From NCBI RefSeq assembly GCF_024868665.1, contig NC_079910.1:12271048-12335047 (forward strand): a DNA stretch of 64,000 nucleotides, written 5' to 3'. This document shows positions 50,481-63,780 of the stretch, piece by piece. The translations under genes were made by a program, and so were the position numbers. Every line of letters begins with the position of its first letter. Position 1 is the stretch's first letter. Source of the stretch: Triplophysa rosa. Taxonomy: Eukaryota; Chordata; Actinopteri; Cypriniformes; Nemacheilidae. Below the pieces are notes generated by a model. The model was not told the origin of the DNA. It saw only the letters and a list, made by a program, of their open reading frames with translations, and did no database searches.

Positions 50481-53270
50481 GCAATTCTGTTTAGTTATAG
50501 TATCAGTAAAAAGTGTTTAGATGCTTAAAAGAGAAGCGAGAAAGATAGAGAAAGATCCTATGCCAAAAAGATCTAATGCCAACGTGCCTTTTCCTTGTGA
50601 TCAGCCTTTGACACCATTTAATTTTTTTACCCAAAACTACGTTAAGATCACAGCAGCTACAGCTGTGAGTGCTTTTGACGGGAACTACATCCCCTTGATC
50701 ATAATTTCCATATTAAAATACGCTCACAAACCAGAGCCAGACGTGCTTAAAGAAAAGCTCAAACCGCAGGAACAAGTTTGGGGTTGAGCCGTGTAAACAC
50801 AGATGATATACAACTTTCAGGAGACCTTGAGCCAACTTCTTATCCAGTTTTAAGAGTGGGAAAGATTTGTGTGTGTCTGTGTGAGTGAGTGAGTGAGTGA
50901 GTACAGTGTTTCTCAAACCTTGTACCAATGTACCAATATAGGTCTATCAGTGAGTCTTAAGTATTGACAAACTTGAAATGTTTTCGTATAAAACTGTGTA
51001 TGATTATGTATCAACATGATCATTATTAAAACATTTTCTTGCACAAGAACTAAAATCAGATTAATCACAATGACATGTTTATGTTTTAGATGAGGCTTCT
51101 GTATTAGAATAACCTGGTTTTGAGACTGTTTATAAGATGATGAGCATGCTTTATGATGAAGAACAGCGTGTGTGCTATAAATAAACTCTCTCTGTAAAAT
51201 TTATTGTAAAGGTTGTGACATTAACAGTAAAGGGCTTTGGTTAGCACCTGGTACTCATTACAGCTCTGTCTGACAAAACAGAAGCCCGCTGTATATAAAC
51301 AACACACGTAATTCATTATGAAACACAATTTTAATTTGCTTCTGGGAACGAATGATGGATGAGCTGATACGTATCAGATGTAGATTGTTAATCAGGAACC
51401 AAGAAGTTGCAAACAAAGTGGCAAGCGAATGTATTTTTAATCAGTGTGAACAGTCAGAGCTATTTCAAGTGTGTACTTGAGTAGAGAGTTATCTGTACAA
51501 GTGCATTATGGGTAATGGCTAAATAATGCAGCAGCATCAAAATAATTCTTGGAATTTGTGTCAGTCATACACTTTTGTACTTGTTTGTGCAAATCTGTGA
51601 ATTCTCTTGTAATGCGTGAGGAGAATACGTTTCTTGGTATGGGCTACTGCGTGTGGATTTACAAAGGTCTTTTAAACTGTTTTCATCCAGTATGGAGGTG
51701 GCGTGACTGACACTCTTTAGGGATGAAGTGGATTTATGAAAGGGTTTTAAGACTCGTTTTTATATGTGGGTGATTTATCAGGACCTTTTGACCCCATCTG
51801 GTTGGTGAACAGAAGTTGAGAGCGTGCATGGAGAGATGTACTGTGATAGCAGCTGATGTCATGATATTTGTAACACACACGCACACACACACACATACAC
51901 ACACGCACAGTTTTTCTGATGATGATGGTTGTCTGGCAGTTCATTCTGGTATTCCAGTAAAAGCCGTGATTATAGAATCTGACTCATGGATCTGTTGGCG
52001 TGACAGATGTGTCTTATCAGAAATTATAGCACTAAAAAGCCAAGTTGAGCGCGTGTGTGTGTGTGTGTGTGCATGTCTATGACTCTAAGATTTCTCAATG
52101 TCATCAGACAAAACTTTCCAGTCAGGATGAGTGTATTATTAAAGGTCTGGAAAGAATGAACGAAGCAGACTATAACACTCTGTATAGTGCTTGTGTGTTA
52201 ATATATGTGTGACCGTGTCATTTTAAATGGCAACTGCTGGAAATAAATTCTCCTGCTGGAAAATCTAGCTGAAACCAGTTTGTGTTGAGAGCTGATTTTG
52301 CATGTTTTTAGGTGGTCAGATAGGCTGCTCATAGAAGATGAATGTTGCAAATGCAGTGCTCAGTGTGTTAGCTGAATTAAAGTCTTGTCTTTTGGTTATA
52401 AAAGCAAGTAGCATTTTTGTTAGGGGATATTTTTTCCATAAAAAAGCAGAAAGATGCTGTTTTTTAACATGATTTGAGGTAAATGAATCATAGTTGTGAT
52501 AAAATTGCTGTCAGGCATATGCTATTGAGACATAATCTTGGCCAGTCTCATGAGCTGTGCTTCCATGCCTATTACCTAGAAAATAGTTGGTAAGATAGAC
52601 AAAGAGTGGACTCAGAAACACTCTCAAAAAGGATGATAATAATAACTCTTATCAATTTTAACACTTTTTTGGTGTGTTTTTTAACACATTATGGAGCGGT
52701 TTCCCGGACAGGGCTTAAAGGAACAGTTCACCCAAAAAGTTAATTTCTGTTTTAACAGATGGTACTTCATCTAATTCGGTATCTACTGTCACAGTATGCC
52801 ATTTTGGATGTAGGTATTCAAAATGTGCAGTGTGGGTCCTCCAGGACTGAGTTTAAAATAGGACACCAGACTGAAACTCATCATTACTCTAAGGCCTGAA
52901 ATGACCGTGTCAGATGTCCAAAAAGAAAGATGTCCAAAATGTCTACTGGGGGAACCACTGTTCCGATTGGTCGTCTACCATCTGCCAGACTTGACCTGTT
53001 AGCGATTCTGCGTCTGTTCTTTCTCTACACTGAGCTAACATCATATTATAAACACATCACACAGATATTTCCCTTTGAGAAGATCCTGTTTACACTGCAT
53101 ATGCATTGGTCTTTTCACGTGCCCACTGAAGGCCATCTGAACCCGTGAATCTCAAAAGGCTTGCCAATAAATCGAGAGCGAGGCCTTTCACAAAGAGAAC
53201 AAGCTCCCGTCAAAGCCTGCCTAACTAGCATGACTACAAACACGCTCATTAATTAGTCAACAGCTGAGTG
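50481..53270. other. Intergenic with small microsatellites
   Basis: (GAGT)n at 50881-50902, (CA)n at 51873-51909 and (GT)n at 52051-52071. A family A MITE left end lies at 52711-52757 (ttaaaggaacagttcaccca). No gene is supported. Confidence 0.5.
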
Positions 53271-53289
53271 ATCTAACCACCCACCGGGG

Positions 53290-53460
53290 GGGAGGGTGGA
53301 GGTCAAAGTGAATGACCTTGTCTTCATTGGTCGCCGTGGCGACCGAGCCACCCGAACTGTCAAGCGCTTCTTTTCAGCACGGTGGGAAAGCATGTTTTGG
53401 CTCACGACCCCCATCAGCCTTTGCTCATCGGACTACAATTCCCAGCCATTGGGCATGGGA
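53290..53460. promoter_or_regulatory. Cluster of promoter-type motifs (RFX-like, ZNF143-like, CCAAT)
   Basis: Within 170 bp are: aggtca (53300-53305) and tgacct (53313-53318) as inverted nuclear-receptor half sites 7 bp apart; an inverted CCAAT (attgg) next to gtcgccgtggcgac at 53330-53343, a CpG form of the RFX X-box palindrome; actacaattcccag at 53432-53445, the ZNF143/Staf core; and a further attgg at about 53447. The block is GC-rich amid AT-rich DNA. No first exon is recognised, so it may be a promoter or an enhancer. Confidence 0.4.
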
Positions 53461-56460
53461 GTCAGGTTTGTGTAAGAGCCGCCAGTCAGGGCTAAAGGAT
53501 AATTCAGCACAAAAGCGTCCTGGAGCAAACACCGTGGGCGAGAGAAACTTGAGGTCTGGAGATGAATGCCCCCTTCTCTTCTCTCTGTTCTGCTGGTTTT
53601 AAGATTCGAAAAGACATGGAGGAGAAAAGAAGAGCAGATTTAAGTGGCAGGAAATGTTTCTCTGTCCTCATCGCTTGCTTGTTTTGCTCTTTAGATTCGT
53701 CGTCCGCCATGTTTTTCAATCGGTTTCTTTCTCTCCATCTCTCACCCTAATGGATTTATCTTTAGCTCGGCGCTGCTGTGTGTCGAGAAGAGAAACATCG
53801 TGACATGACCTATTTTGCTACAGCAAGGCTCTTCCATTAGCTTTGTCTGTAAATAAACCGTGACAAAAAGGTGGTCTCGTAGAGAAGTGGGTACAGTTCT
53901 GCATTCTAGTCTCCATCTGTCTTAAGGTTTCTGAATGTTAAAGTCCGGTTAGTGCATGTCATTCTGGGCCAACCAACTTTCAAAGAGAAGAATTTGGAGA
54001 TTTTATTGCCGGAGCTAAAGTTTTGTATTCTCTGACGGATGACATGATTTGAACATCTTTTTTCCCCAAGTCATAGTGTCAGTATCATTTCTTTTTGGCC
54101 TAGTGGTAAAAGAAAAGGAAGGAGGAATCTCCCTCAAAACCATTCAGGCTGTTTCACACCTCCCAGCACTGTCATGCACCGTTTTAATAAAAAATGGGGT
54201 CACAAATTTGACCTTATTGTACTGTTTATTCATTCACATTGATTATTTAGGGTGTGACCATTTTGATGATTTTATGGTGATGTTAGCTTATGAGTCAAAA
54301 TCTGCTAAGGGGTTATAACGGGACAGCTATGTTTTATAGAGTAATTTTTCAATGTTATTTAATGGATCTAAATTTTTATGGGTTTAAACAAGTTTTTTTG
54401 GTATTAGAGGCAATGAAAGCAACTTTGTGCTGTGAAAAACCACTCCTTTCCTGGTAAGAAATTAACTTGATTTATGTCGAAAACGAATTTGTCACATTTT
54501 TGACAACCCAAACATGTCCATATACATGTAATTTTCACAAAGCTTGAAAGCTTCTGTACATTCTGTAAAGTATGTATGATGACCTATGCAAAAAAACGTT
54601 TAAATGTTTACAGCAAATTTTATTATTACTCAAAAATCAATCACAGTTCACACCTTATGCATGTTATCACATCCTTCAAAAACTTTGAATAGGAATATTA
54701 GAACATCAACAGATATCACACTCATGGGCATCATTCACTTGACAGAATAAGAACTAAATACAATTAATTCAATCATTTAAACATTATGACATTAATATCT
54801 CTATCTCCTATCTTCTCAGTTGTTTCAATGATTAAGGTAATTGTCAAAGTTTGATCAAATGTTGTTTCATTTTCCAATAAAGGATGATGCATTTGTACAC
54901 AATTTATTACATTTAATTACCCCTTAGCAGATTTTGACTCATATATTCTCTGAGGTATATCAGCATCAGTCCTTGTGTTTTGTTTACAGTCTGATGGGCA
55001 TCTTATTAATGGTTTTGCAGTGCTACCATTTATTTTGTCCAGTTATTTATTAAAAGGGAGACTGCCATATTTTAACCACAACTTGTTTTTCAAAGAAGTT
55101 CCAGCTGAAACCTCCAGGCTGAAAGTGAAACCGATTCAAAATAAATCAACCCTTCCACTCCTTTCTCTCACTTTCCTCACCATTTGCATCACCTCCTTTT
55201 TGACTACCTACAATGCACCTGCATGGCGTGAGGACCACAATAATCTTGAAGAGCACTTGACAAATAAAACCCTTCCTGCCTAGTCCACTTCCTCTCTGTC
55301 GGGAGAGACCTCAAGAGCCTTTTTAGCCAAACCGGGGTCTCAAGTGTGCCCGCTACACTAGCGCTTATGAATGAATAAACCCGCTGAACCCTCATGAGCT
55401 TGACTGCTTCAGAAACAGCAGTGCCGTTGACCTAACCTGAACCCCGGTAGCTTAACACTGTCATGTCCGCATTGATCGAGTTCCTCAGGAGGCGCTGATT
55501 TAAAGTCAGCTGTCCCCCTCCACTCACAGATCTTTATCAGCTTGAGCTAGGTATAGCAGAACTGACCAGAGAACAGTGTGGCACTATGAACAGACATATG
55601 AGACCGTTCACGTCTCTTTTATTTGTTTCTGTTTCCTCTCTTGAGAGTCTCCACTGTCCCTCTGTTCTTTATCTTCTCCAGGCTGTCAAATCTCCATCCA
55701 TTACAAACAATGGCTTTTCTCCGCTCATCTGCATCATCTCCTACACATCTTTTTGTCCTCAGTGGTGTGATGAGGAGACAGGGTGGTATTAAGTGATGGA
55801 GACTTGTACAGGAAGTGATGTGGGTGTAAGCCAGTGAAGATGGTGCAGTCTAGACTTGCTTTCATATTGAGCCAGTAGTCACTTCCTCTGGGCTGTTTAT
55901 CCACCTCTCTTCCTCTGAATGGGGCGTATGCTTCATCACTCATCTGTTCATCTGTTCTTTTCTTTGTTCTTTCTGAAATACTTTCACTGTGACACATGCC
56001 AAACCTTTCCTAGTCATATACCCAGTGTCATATCTTAAACATACTCGGCATTTTGCAAATAACGATTTAACAGATTTGTTCAAGGCTCTATTCTTTACTA
56101 TGCAGATGTCTACGGCAAAATAAGTCTTTGATTTTGATGTTTTTATTGTCAAATTAATAAATGTATCACACTATCTGGCTAAATAATTAAATGGCTAAAC
56201 CAATATTGCCCCTTTATAGTAAATAAAGAAGTAAATGCTATTTACATTATATATTACAGTAAAGAAATAGTTAATAAAAGAATTAGCTAATAATTTGCTT
56301 CTGTACAAATAGCTTAATAATGTGCAATAATTGAGCAAAGTTATTGTTGCTCAAAAACTGGCAAGCTACTGTTTCAAAAAAATGTTTAATTGAAATGTTT
56401 AGTTTAATTTTCAGTTTCTGTTGTGTGCTTTTTATATATTATTATTATGTATTTGTTTGC

Positions 56461-56494
<34 letters not shown>

Positions 56495-58040
56495 TGGGTT
56501 TAATATTTTTATTCATTTTAGCTTTAGTTATTTTGTTAATTATTACAGTGCCTCAACTTATTTCAGTTTGCGTCTAAGGAAATCTTTCGTTATTATTTTT
56601 ACAAATTAAATTTAGGCCTATATTTTATTTTATTTCAATATTGTAATAGTACAATAATAACCCTGCTTCAGACCTGGTTTATAAAGGGTATTTAGCTCAA
56701 ATGCATGTCTGTTTGTGTGTGTCTGCTCTATATGTCGGATACAGATAAATCATCTTCCCAACCTAACTCCTACATTTAGTCTATCTCAAGTCCAGACTGC
56801 CTCAGCGCTCAGACATCCTAGACAAAGTCAAACAGTCTGCTAATAGGTCAAGTCAACACATACACATCATCCAACCCTTTAGGTTGATGTGGTATGTGTG
56901 CACTGTTGCTATGTGGTCTTTCATACTGAACAAAATATGAAATATGTTATCATGCTATTGTGTGTGTTCGTGCAGTGTTCATGAATTGAGCTCCTTAACC
57001 CACCACAATTTTCCTCTGCAATTTTGATCATATCGGAAAGCAACAAAAGCTCCCGTTTTAAAATCCCTCTCGTCTGTCTCCTAACAGGCCCCTTATTTAA
57101 AGCCTCTCACTTATAAGAGACTATTGACAAAGAAAGATGTCTTTGTGCGACTGGCTGTCTGAACTGTCTGCTGCAAGTCACTGTGGCCTGTTTCAAGACA
57201 CAAAACGTTCTTTATGTCGCAAAATGCTTGAGGCGACCAACCCATGCGTGACATTTAGTCTGGGTGGATTGTAGGTGTATCTTTAAAAGTTTACAGAGTG
57301 AGGTTCTCATCACAATTCTGGTTATGTTTTGGTGCCTTGGTCTTCAAGTCTACTTCAGATATCTCCAGCACATAGCCATGCTTTTCAACAGGTTTTAATC
57401 AAAGTATCACCATACCGATAGGTCAGATTTCAATGTTTGGTGGCAATATTTGGTGGTTTAAATCCCCATGTCAAGTTTTTAAAGCATAGTTTTCCTTAGT
57501 GAGGTAAGTGAATTGTCACATCCATAACAGTCCATATGCCTCATAAATGGGCACATGAAAATTAAAATAAAATAGGCCTAACTATTTTATAAAATAGTTA
57601 GCTATAAAATAGCCATCCCTTCTCAATATGTCTGGTATTATTGCTTCTGGTTTGTTTATTTAAATTGACAGAAATCTTATAAAGCATGTTGTCTCTCAAA
57701 AATGTGCGTCCTTTTTGGTCACATCCATAACACATACATTTTTCCTCTTGTAAAATAGAAAACTCATGCATAGACTGATATTTTTCATATGTCTGGAGTC
57801 TGTCATCAGAGGTTTGGTAAAATATAAACAGATGATTTAATATATTGATAACAAATACATTCTCTGAGAATTTATATTTCAAGTTTTGACTGAAAATGTG
57901 ACATCCAACACTGAAATTGCCTAATGCTGGATTGGCTGTAACCATTACTAGATCTAGAGATCCAGACTTGGCTCTTTGGAATCACCTAGCAACACCCTAG
58001 CAACCATGCTAGAACAACTTAGTAAGCCCATAGCAACAGA
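53461..58040. other. Intergenic, nothing certain
   Basis: (ATT)n microsatellite at 56462-56494 and a 24-bp perfect palindrome at 57578-57601. Short open frames show no recognisable domain. Confidence 0.4.
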
Positions 58041-58044
58041 AAAC

Positions 58045-58159
58045 TCGCCAGTGTTAAAAAGGTCAAATTAACACTCACAGTGTATATATAATCCACATTC
58101 TCAAAATGTGGATTATATATACACTGTGAGTGTTAATTTGACCTTTTTAACACTGGCGA
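58045..58159. repeat. Perfect foldback palindrome, 55-bp arms, 5-base loop
   Basis: Arms 58045-58099 and 58105-58159 are exact reverse complements around ctcaa. The arm starts tcgccagtgttaaaaaggtc. Flanking DNA (tagcaacaccctagcaacc) resembles the gttgctagg repeats near 22 kb. Most likely a very recent snap-back MITE. Confidence 0.95.
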
Positions 58160-59523
58160 TTTTGCTATGTTGTAATGCCCTGGCATTCTCCAGCATGATA
58201 TCAGTAAGTTTTGCACAGATAGGAGCATTTTTATGGTCTTTCTATCCATATGTTGTGTAAAAGTTATCTAACTCAAAGTTCTTGCACTGGATTACATCTA
58301 GATTACACCAAGCATCTATACCCTATATATATTTTAATGCAGAGTTGCGAGAAAGAACACAGCCGATCGACTCTTTAAACAATAGCCCCCCACCTCTCGT
58401 CCTTGCTGAGGCTGCATAATTTTTTTTTATCTCAGTTTCAATCGTTTAGGGAGCTCTGGTGCTCCATGAATATATATTGCACACATGGGATGGCGCTATA
58501 ATGGTGCTCACACAATACATTCTCAGTTTACAACAGCAAGCAGACAAACCAAATGTGCATAAGTTTTGTTGAAAGCAGTACAATACCAAACACTTTTTAA
58601 GCATTAAAAGGACGCTCATTTATTTTCACAAAATCAATAAATTCCTCCTTTGGGCTTGAGACTTCGAGAGAGACGTTTTTGCTTGTAGGTTTGCTCTGGC
58701 CGTGCTTCGGTGGAGGGAGATGGAGCGTTTGTGTAGGTACAGAAAAACAATCAGTCTTTCGGAGGCGGTTGTAATTAAATGCACCGCCTTGTTTCCCCGA
58801 GGCAATAAAAAAAATCGTTATGTCAATCGACATGTTTCTATCAACAGCTGTCTGGCTTTCTCGAATTCTCAGTTTACATGTCTATTTCATCTCACCTTAT
58901 AGTGCTGTCAAACACAATATCTTTAGACCAATTGTCATTTGGTTTTGCTATTTTTAGACAATTTATGAGCTCCTGTGATGGGTTCCAGGGTTTGATGTGC
59001 CATCTCCGGGGTGTCACAGACAGTTCGATTCTTCATTGTTTATTCATCGGTTTACAAAACCATTTACGATTCTATTTCGAGCAAAGCCTTCAACATGACA
59101 CAAATTCCAATTAAAATTTTACAGGCCCTCAACTTCCATATTCTCTAATTAGTCTGGTGCAACAGAGGTGCCAATCTCTGAGAACTCTGTGTTGAGGTTG
59201 GAAATAAACGGAGCTGCTTTCTTCGACCGCATCCTAACCTTTAAACTCGAGCAGCAGGAGTTAAACACAATACAGATTTCATTATTCCAGCGTGCAGACG
59301 ATGAAAGAAGTGTTTAAAAGAACTTTTCAGCTGTTATGAGGCAATGCTGCATAACCCTGCTGCTGTCTCAGAGGCTTCACTTTTTATCACATCTGTCCAA
59401 GTTTAAGAGAATAAAAGGGAAAAGTGAGGCATGCGGGGGGGGGGGTAGGCTTTGGAAAGGACAGACAGAGCAACCATTTCAGATATGAATAAAAATACGC
59501 CACACAATACAAAGCAGAGCAAT
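58160..59523. other. Intergenic, nothing recognised
   Basis: A run of 11 G lies at 59435-59445. No gene supported. Confidence 0.4.
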
Positions 59524-59529
59524 TGCTTT

Positions 59530-60160
59530 CTGTCACGTACTGTGGCAGGAAGAACCCAAATGCAGGCAGGCAGTGAAGGGGTTAACTCAACAAGACTTTA
59601 ATAACTAATAAAACACAAAACAAACACCCTCAATGGGGAAAACGAAACTAAGAGATATAAAGAAAACAAAGACTTCCCACGTGGGGGCAAAACATAAAAC
59701 AAGAACAGCAAATAATCTAACTAAAAAGCACGACACAACGTCTTACAAAAAAACACAGTAGGGTAACAAAGGCAGGGGCAGGGTAACTCACAACACGAAC
59801 AATCCACGGACAAGGCAAGGAACGGGAAACACGGGTAGACACGGAGACTTCACTTACACAATTACAGGGTACACGGTACAAACAATGTAATCCACGAACA
59901 CAAGACAAAGAAACAAGAGGGTATTTAAAGGCAAGACAAACGAGGGATAACGACACAGGGCAGGTGTGGGTAATAAAACACTCAGGGAAAGTTAACGAGG
60001 AAACGAGATGGCGGGAACAGAGACTAGACACTGGAGAGAACGTATATTATTGTCAAAAGGACAATAATATGTTTCTCTCCACACATAACCAAAGGCTTTG
60101 TCATGACTCTGCTACAGGACCAAGAAAAACATGACTAAATGAAGCAGAGCCATGACACTT
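59530..60160 (-). mobile_element. Long non-coding element with TGTCA...TGACA ends
   Basis: tgtcacgtactgtggcagga at the left and gcagagccatgacac at the right. The interior is A-rich with tttaataactaataaaacac near the left end and an inner 12-bp hairpin (tattattgtc/gacaataata) near 60045-60069. LTR-like but without coding sequence or a second copy here. The family is uncertain. Confidence 0.5.
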
Positions 60161-60169
60161 TCTTTATAA

Positions 60170-61779
60170 AGTTTTAAAAGCAAAGCTTTGAAAAAAATAA
60201 GAAATTGCTATGACAATAAATGGGCATGTGTGCTATTCAAGCTCTACAAAATAAGAACAAAAAATAATAAAGTGTTCATATTTGAGAAGAAAAATAAATT
60301 GTCAATAAACAAACTAAATGTTTGCCAAAATGGCAACAAATTTTTTTTGACATGGTACTATTGTTATGTTGTTTTTATGATTAGTTGTATCAGTGTTTTT
60401 GAAGCGTTTGTCATTTTGAAATGCATTTCTTACAGAAAATGTATTTATTGATCCATAAAAATCAAATGTGTTTGTACATTTGTATTATATTTATGCGTAA
60501 GTAAAGTGCACATTCAAGATAATTATTACCTTAAATATAAACTGTAAATATATTCAATTATTGTGATAATGTTTTAACATATTTCTCATACACTTGATTA
60601 TTATTTTATATGTAAATATCCTTAAAAATAAATATGGTATCATCCAGTACCATGGTATTACGTTTACTCGGTACGTGTTACCACGGCATACTTTTTTGTG
60701 CAAAAGCTGGAGTTTATGTCTGCTTTTTCATCTCCAGCAGATTACATTTTTCATCCTTAATCAAACATTCATGTTTAATGTTTATTTGTGTTACTGGCAA
60801 AAATCTTGAGTCTTCAGTTAGCTGCTGTCAAACTGCTTTTCTCACTTTCTTACTGTACTGTATTTTCAGCATCTGATAAAACTTTGCCCACTTATTTCAT
60901 CATGCTTTCAACAATCTCTCTTGCACTCACATTTCTTTTTTGTTCAAATGTGTCATTCCACCTACCATCCATTTAATGTGCAACTGTTGAGCAGCATAGC
61001 GAAAATATGCAAAAAAGTTGGTCATTTCAATGCTCGGATAATGTGTGGAGAGGAAGGATTGTGGATACCATAATGGTGGCCTCACTCATCATACCTAATG
61101 TGTTTGTATATTCTGTGTGCTTGTGTATGGGAGGGCATGTGATTATGGTCAACCAAACCTGCCAATAATGTGTATTTAGCGAAGAGTGGGCGCCATATCC
61201 TGCATGTCTGGCGGTGACGTATTTGGGTGACAGTAGCGACGGCTTTCCATTGCCAAGCCGAGTTGCCTGCTGGTTTTTGTGGCACATTGCATCATCAAGT
61301 CCATCAGTTACAGCTCCCATCTATCATTAAAACCACTTTGAAAAGTCACTCAGACCATTAGCGATCCCATCCGTGTATAAAATCCACCTTCACGGTTTAA
61401 GAAGCGGGGTGTTTTATTCATGGCGTTTTAAAACCCTTGATCAGACAAGTGGCAATTTTATGCTTTTGAGTTTTGTATCTGCATAATGCATGCGTGTGGT
61501 CCTGTCTGTAAGAGTGAAGCTGTTCTGTTTAAAACTCACAGGAATCAACACATGCTCACTGTTAAATTGCACCATCACTGTTGGGTGTTTAAAAATGAGT
61601 TCAGTTGGCACATTCTAGTGCACAATAGAAAATAAAAAATAGAAAATAAAATAGGACTTAAATGCTGTGTTTTTGTGTTCATAAATGAATTAGCTTTTTT
61701 ACTTTTCTTGGTGTAATAATGGGAAAATTCTGACTTTCGTGATAGATTGAACACCATTCATTGAACCTTATTTTTTTAA
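60170..61779. other. Intergenic, nothing recognised
   Basis: AT-rich, no supported gene. Confidence 0.4.
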
Positions 61780-62275
61780 GGATGCTCAAATTAGAATTTT
61801 TGTAGCCGATACAGCCACCGATTTCTCATCATCATAACTGGCCAACATCGATCCCAATCCTTCAAGCTTTATATAACTCACATAAGCTCTCTGATGACGC
61901 CACTGTCACCTTTTTTCAGATGAAGTTACCTTAGTTATATTATGTACAGACATTATGTGTATTATTGTTTTAATGGAGAATGAAACAAATAGGCACAACA
62001 AATATCCATTATTTGTTCTCAATAAGAATTTTGATATGCTTTTAAAAGCAAGGCTTTTCAAAACACTATTCATGTTATGATACTTAATGAAACATGACAA
62101 TGTCAAAACACAATTGCAATCTGTAAAGTGTGTAAATAAACATTGTCCAAAATGTGACTAAGGACAAAAATAAATAGAAACATTTCAATGTGAGTCAACA
62201 TTTAGTGAGTACTTATCGAGTCATAGAATGTGATTATCGGCCGATATCGGCAGACGATTGATCAGAGCATCCCAT
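61780..62275. mobile_element. Degraded TIR element (GGATGCTC ends, hAT-like)
   Basis: aaggatgctcaaattagaat at the left and attgatcagagcatccc at the right are imperfect inverted ends. tcggccgatatcggcaga near the right end is a common phrase of a zebrafish-type hAT repeat. Confidence 0.55.
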
Positions 62276-63191
62276 TCCTTAAAAATGGTAATTTTCCGGC
62301 AGCTAAGGTGCCAGAAAAATGCTGGAAATAACCTTTTGTTGTCACGTAAAATAACATGTTTTTTTTATTTTACACTTGTCTTGTAAATTTGCTCTGTGAA
62401 TTGGCAATTTCTGTAACTCAGTAAAAAAACAGGGCTATGTCTGATAGTCTTCTGCACCCTCTACAACTTAACATTCACTTTGCCTGCACAGATGGACAAA
62501 ATGAGCACAATTTGGATTACACAAAAATATTAAGAATTTCTATGTCAGAAGTATTGTTGAAATCCCCAATTCTTCAGAAGCTGAGTATTGAAAAACTTGT
62601 TGAATGACTCACTGTAAATGGTGATTAGGCTCTTTCTCTCTCGCTATTCAAGAGGTCTGGCACAGTAGTGACATTTCAAATAAATCAACACCATGAATAT
62701 ATAAATAATAAATGAGCAGAAAACAAACAAGCTGTGGGATAAATAATCTTCGCCTGCTGTGTTTGCCACCTCAGGATAACAGGCCCAATTAATATTTATT
62801 AATTAAAAGAACCCCAGCGATTGCAGTTACGTGCCTGCAGGCTCCATAGAGGACCATGTGTGTGTGACCAAACAAGCCATCAATACTTTTAATGCTTAAA
62901 AGTGAGAATAAGCATTAAAAAGTGCACTGGCTGTATAATTATTCATTACAAATGTCCTCAGGGATATATAGGACTAAGAACAGCATGTGTTCGTGTGCAA
63001 TGTGACTGTATATATTGTAGATGCCGTTGCTGAACTTTCAGTGTGATCTATTAGTTTGGCTCATATTCACTAGACGTAGAGATTTGCACGCCGCTTACAG
63101 TCTGTCTGAATGCAAGCCTTAGTCATTTTTCAAAACGCCAGCCGTGTATTATTCATTATTATACGTCTGCTTTTATTTTCTCTCTCTCCAG
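62276..63191. other. Intergenic or intronic; ATTA-rich block 62770-62960
   Basis: cccaattaatatttattaat followed by taaaagaacc is repeat-free and homeodomain-motif rich. Nothing else recognised. Confidence 0.35.
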
Positions 63192-63276
63192 GCTTCTCCA
63201 GAAGACCTTAAAGAAGTTTCAACAAAATGAGGACACAGCCACTCTGCCGTCAGTTACACCAAACGCCCACTTTTAA
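63192..63276 (+). CDS. Possible terminal exon of an unrecognised gene
   Basis: A strong acceptor tract (ttttattttctctctctccag) ends at 63191. In one phase the following frame reads LLQKTLKKFQQNEDTATLPS and ends VTPNAHF with TAA at 63274-63276. In another phase it reads ASPEDLKEVSTK and stops at 63228-63230. Either could be a short C-terminal exon, and no partner exon or family is recognised. Pyrimidine-rich DNA is common here, so a chance acceptor is quite possible. Confidence 0.2.
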
Positions 63277-63780
63277 CATGCTCCCGCTCCTCTCGGTCCA
63301 CCCTCGTACATCCCTCATTCATTTGCATTGTGCTCCGGCCAGCGACGGCCGTTCATTCCTGCCTCTCTCTGGGGGCCGGGGAGGGTCTCCATGGTGACCC
63401 AGCGGGTGTCTGAGCGTGAGGGTGGTCTGACGGATGGCGACTTCCTCTTTCAGCTACATGACACGAGCACAAAAAGAGCAGTTCTGAAAGAGAGGGCAGA
63501 GAGAAGCGGGAGAAAGGAGGTGAGGAGGGGCGGGCCATCGGGGGTCAGAAATAGAGGTCAGTGAAATTTGCACAGCGCTGTCTGTCTTTCATAAAGGGCG
63601 GTGAGAGGGAGCGTGGTGGATCCGTAGGGCTCCTGACCGCCTGTGTGTGGGGAATATCCCTCTCTCATTCAGGGCTTGTTGAAATACAAAGCAGCAGCAG
63701 GAGAGTAAAAGAAGGGGGAGAGAGTGTGTTACTTCTGGAGATACACACTGATCTCTACTCGCCCCTTCCCATCTCAAATG
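63277..63780. other. GC-rich stretch, function unknown
   Basis: Bases 63330-63560 are noticeably GC-richer than the surroundings (gggggccggggagggtctcc). Open frames on both strands have no recognised domain. It could be UTR or promoter-type sequence linked to the possible exon just upstream. Confidence 0.3.
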
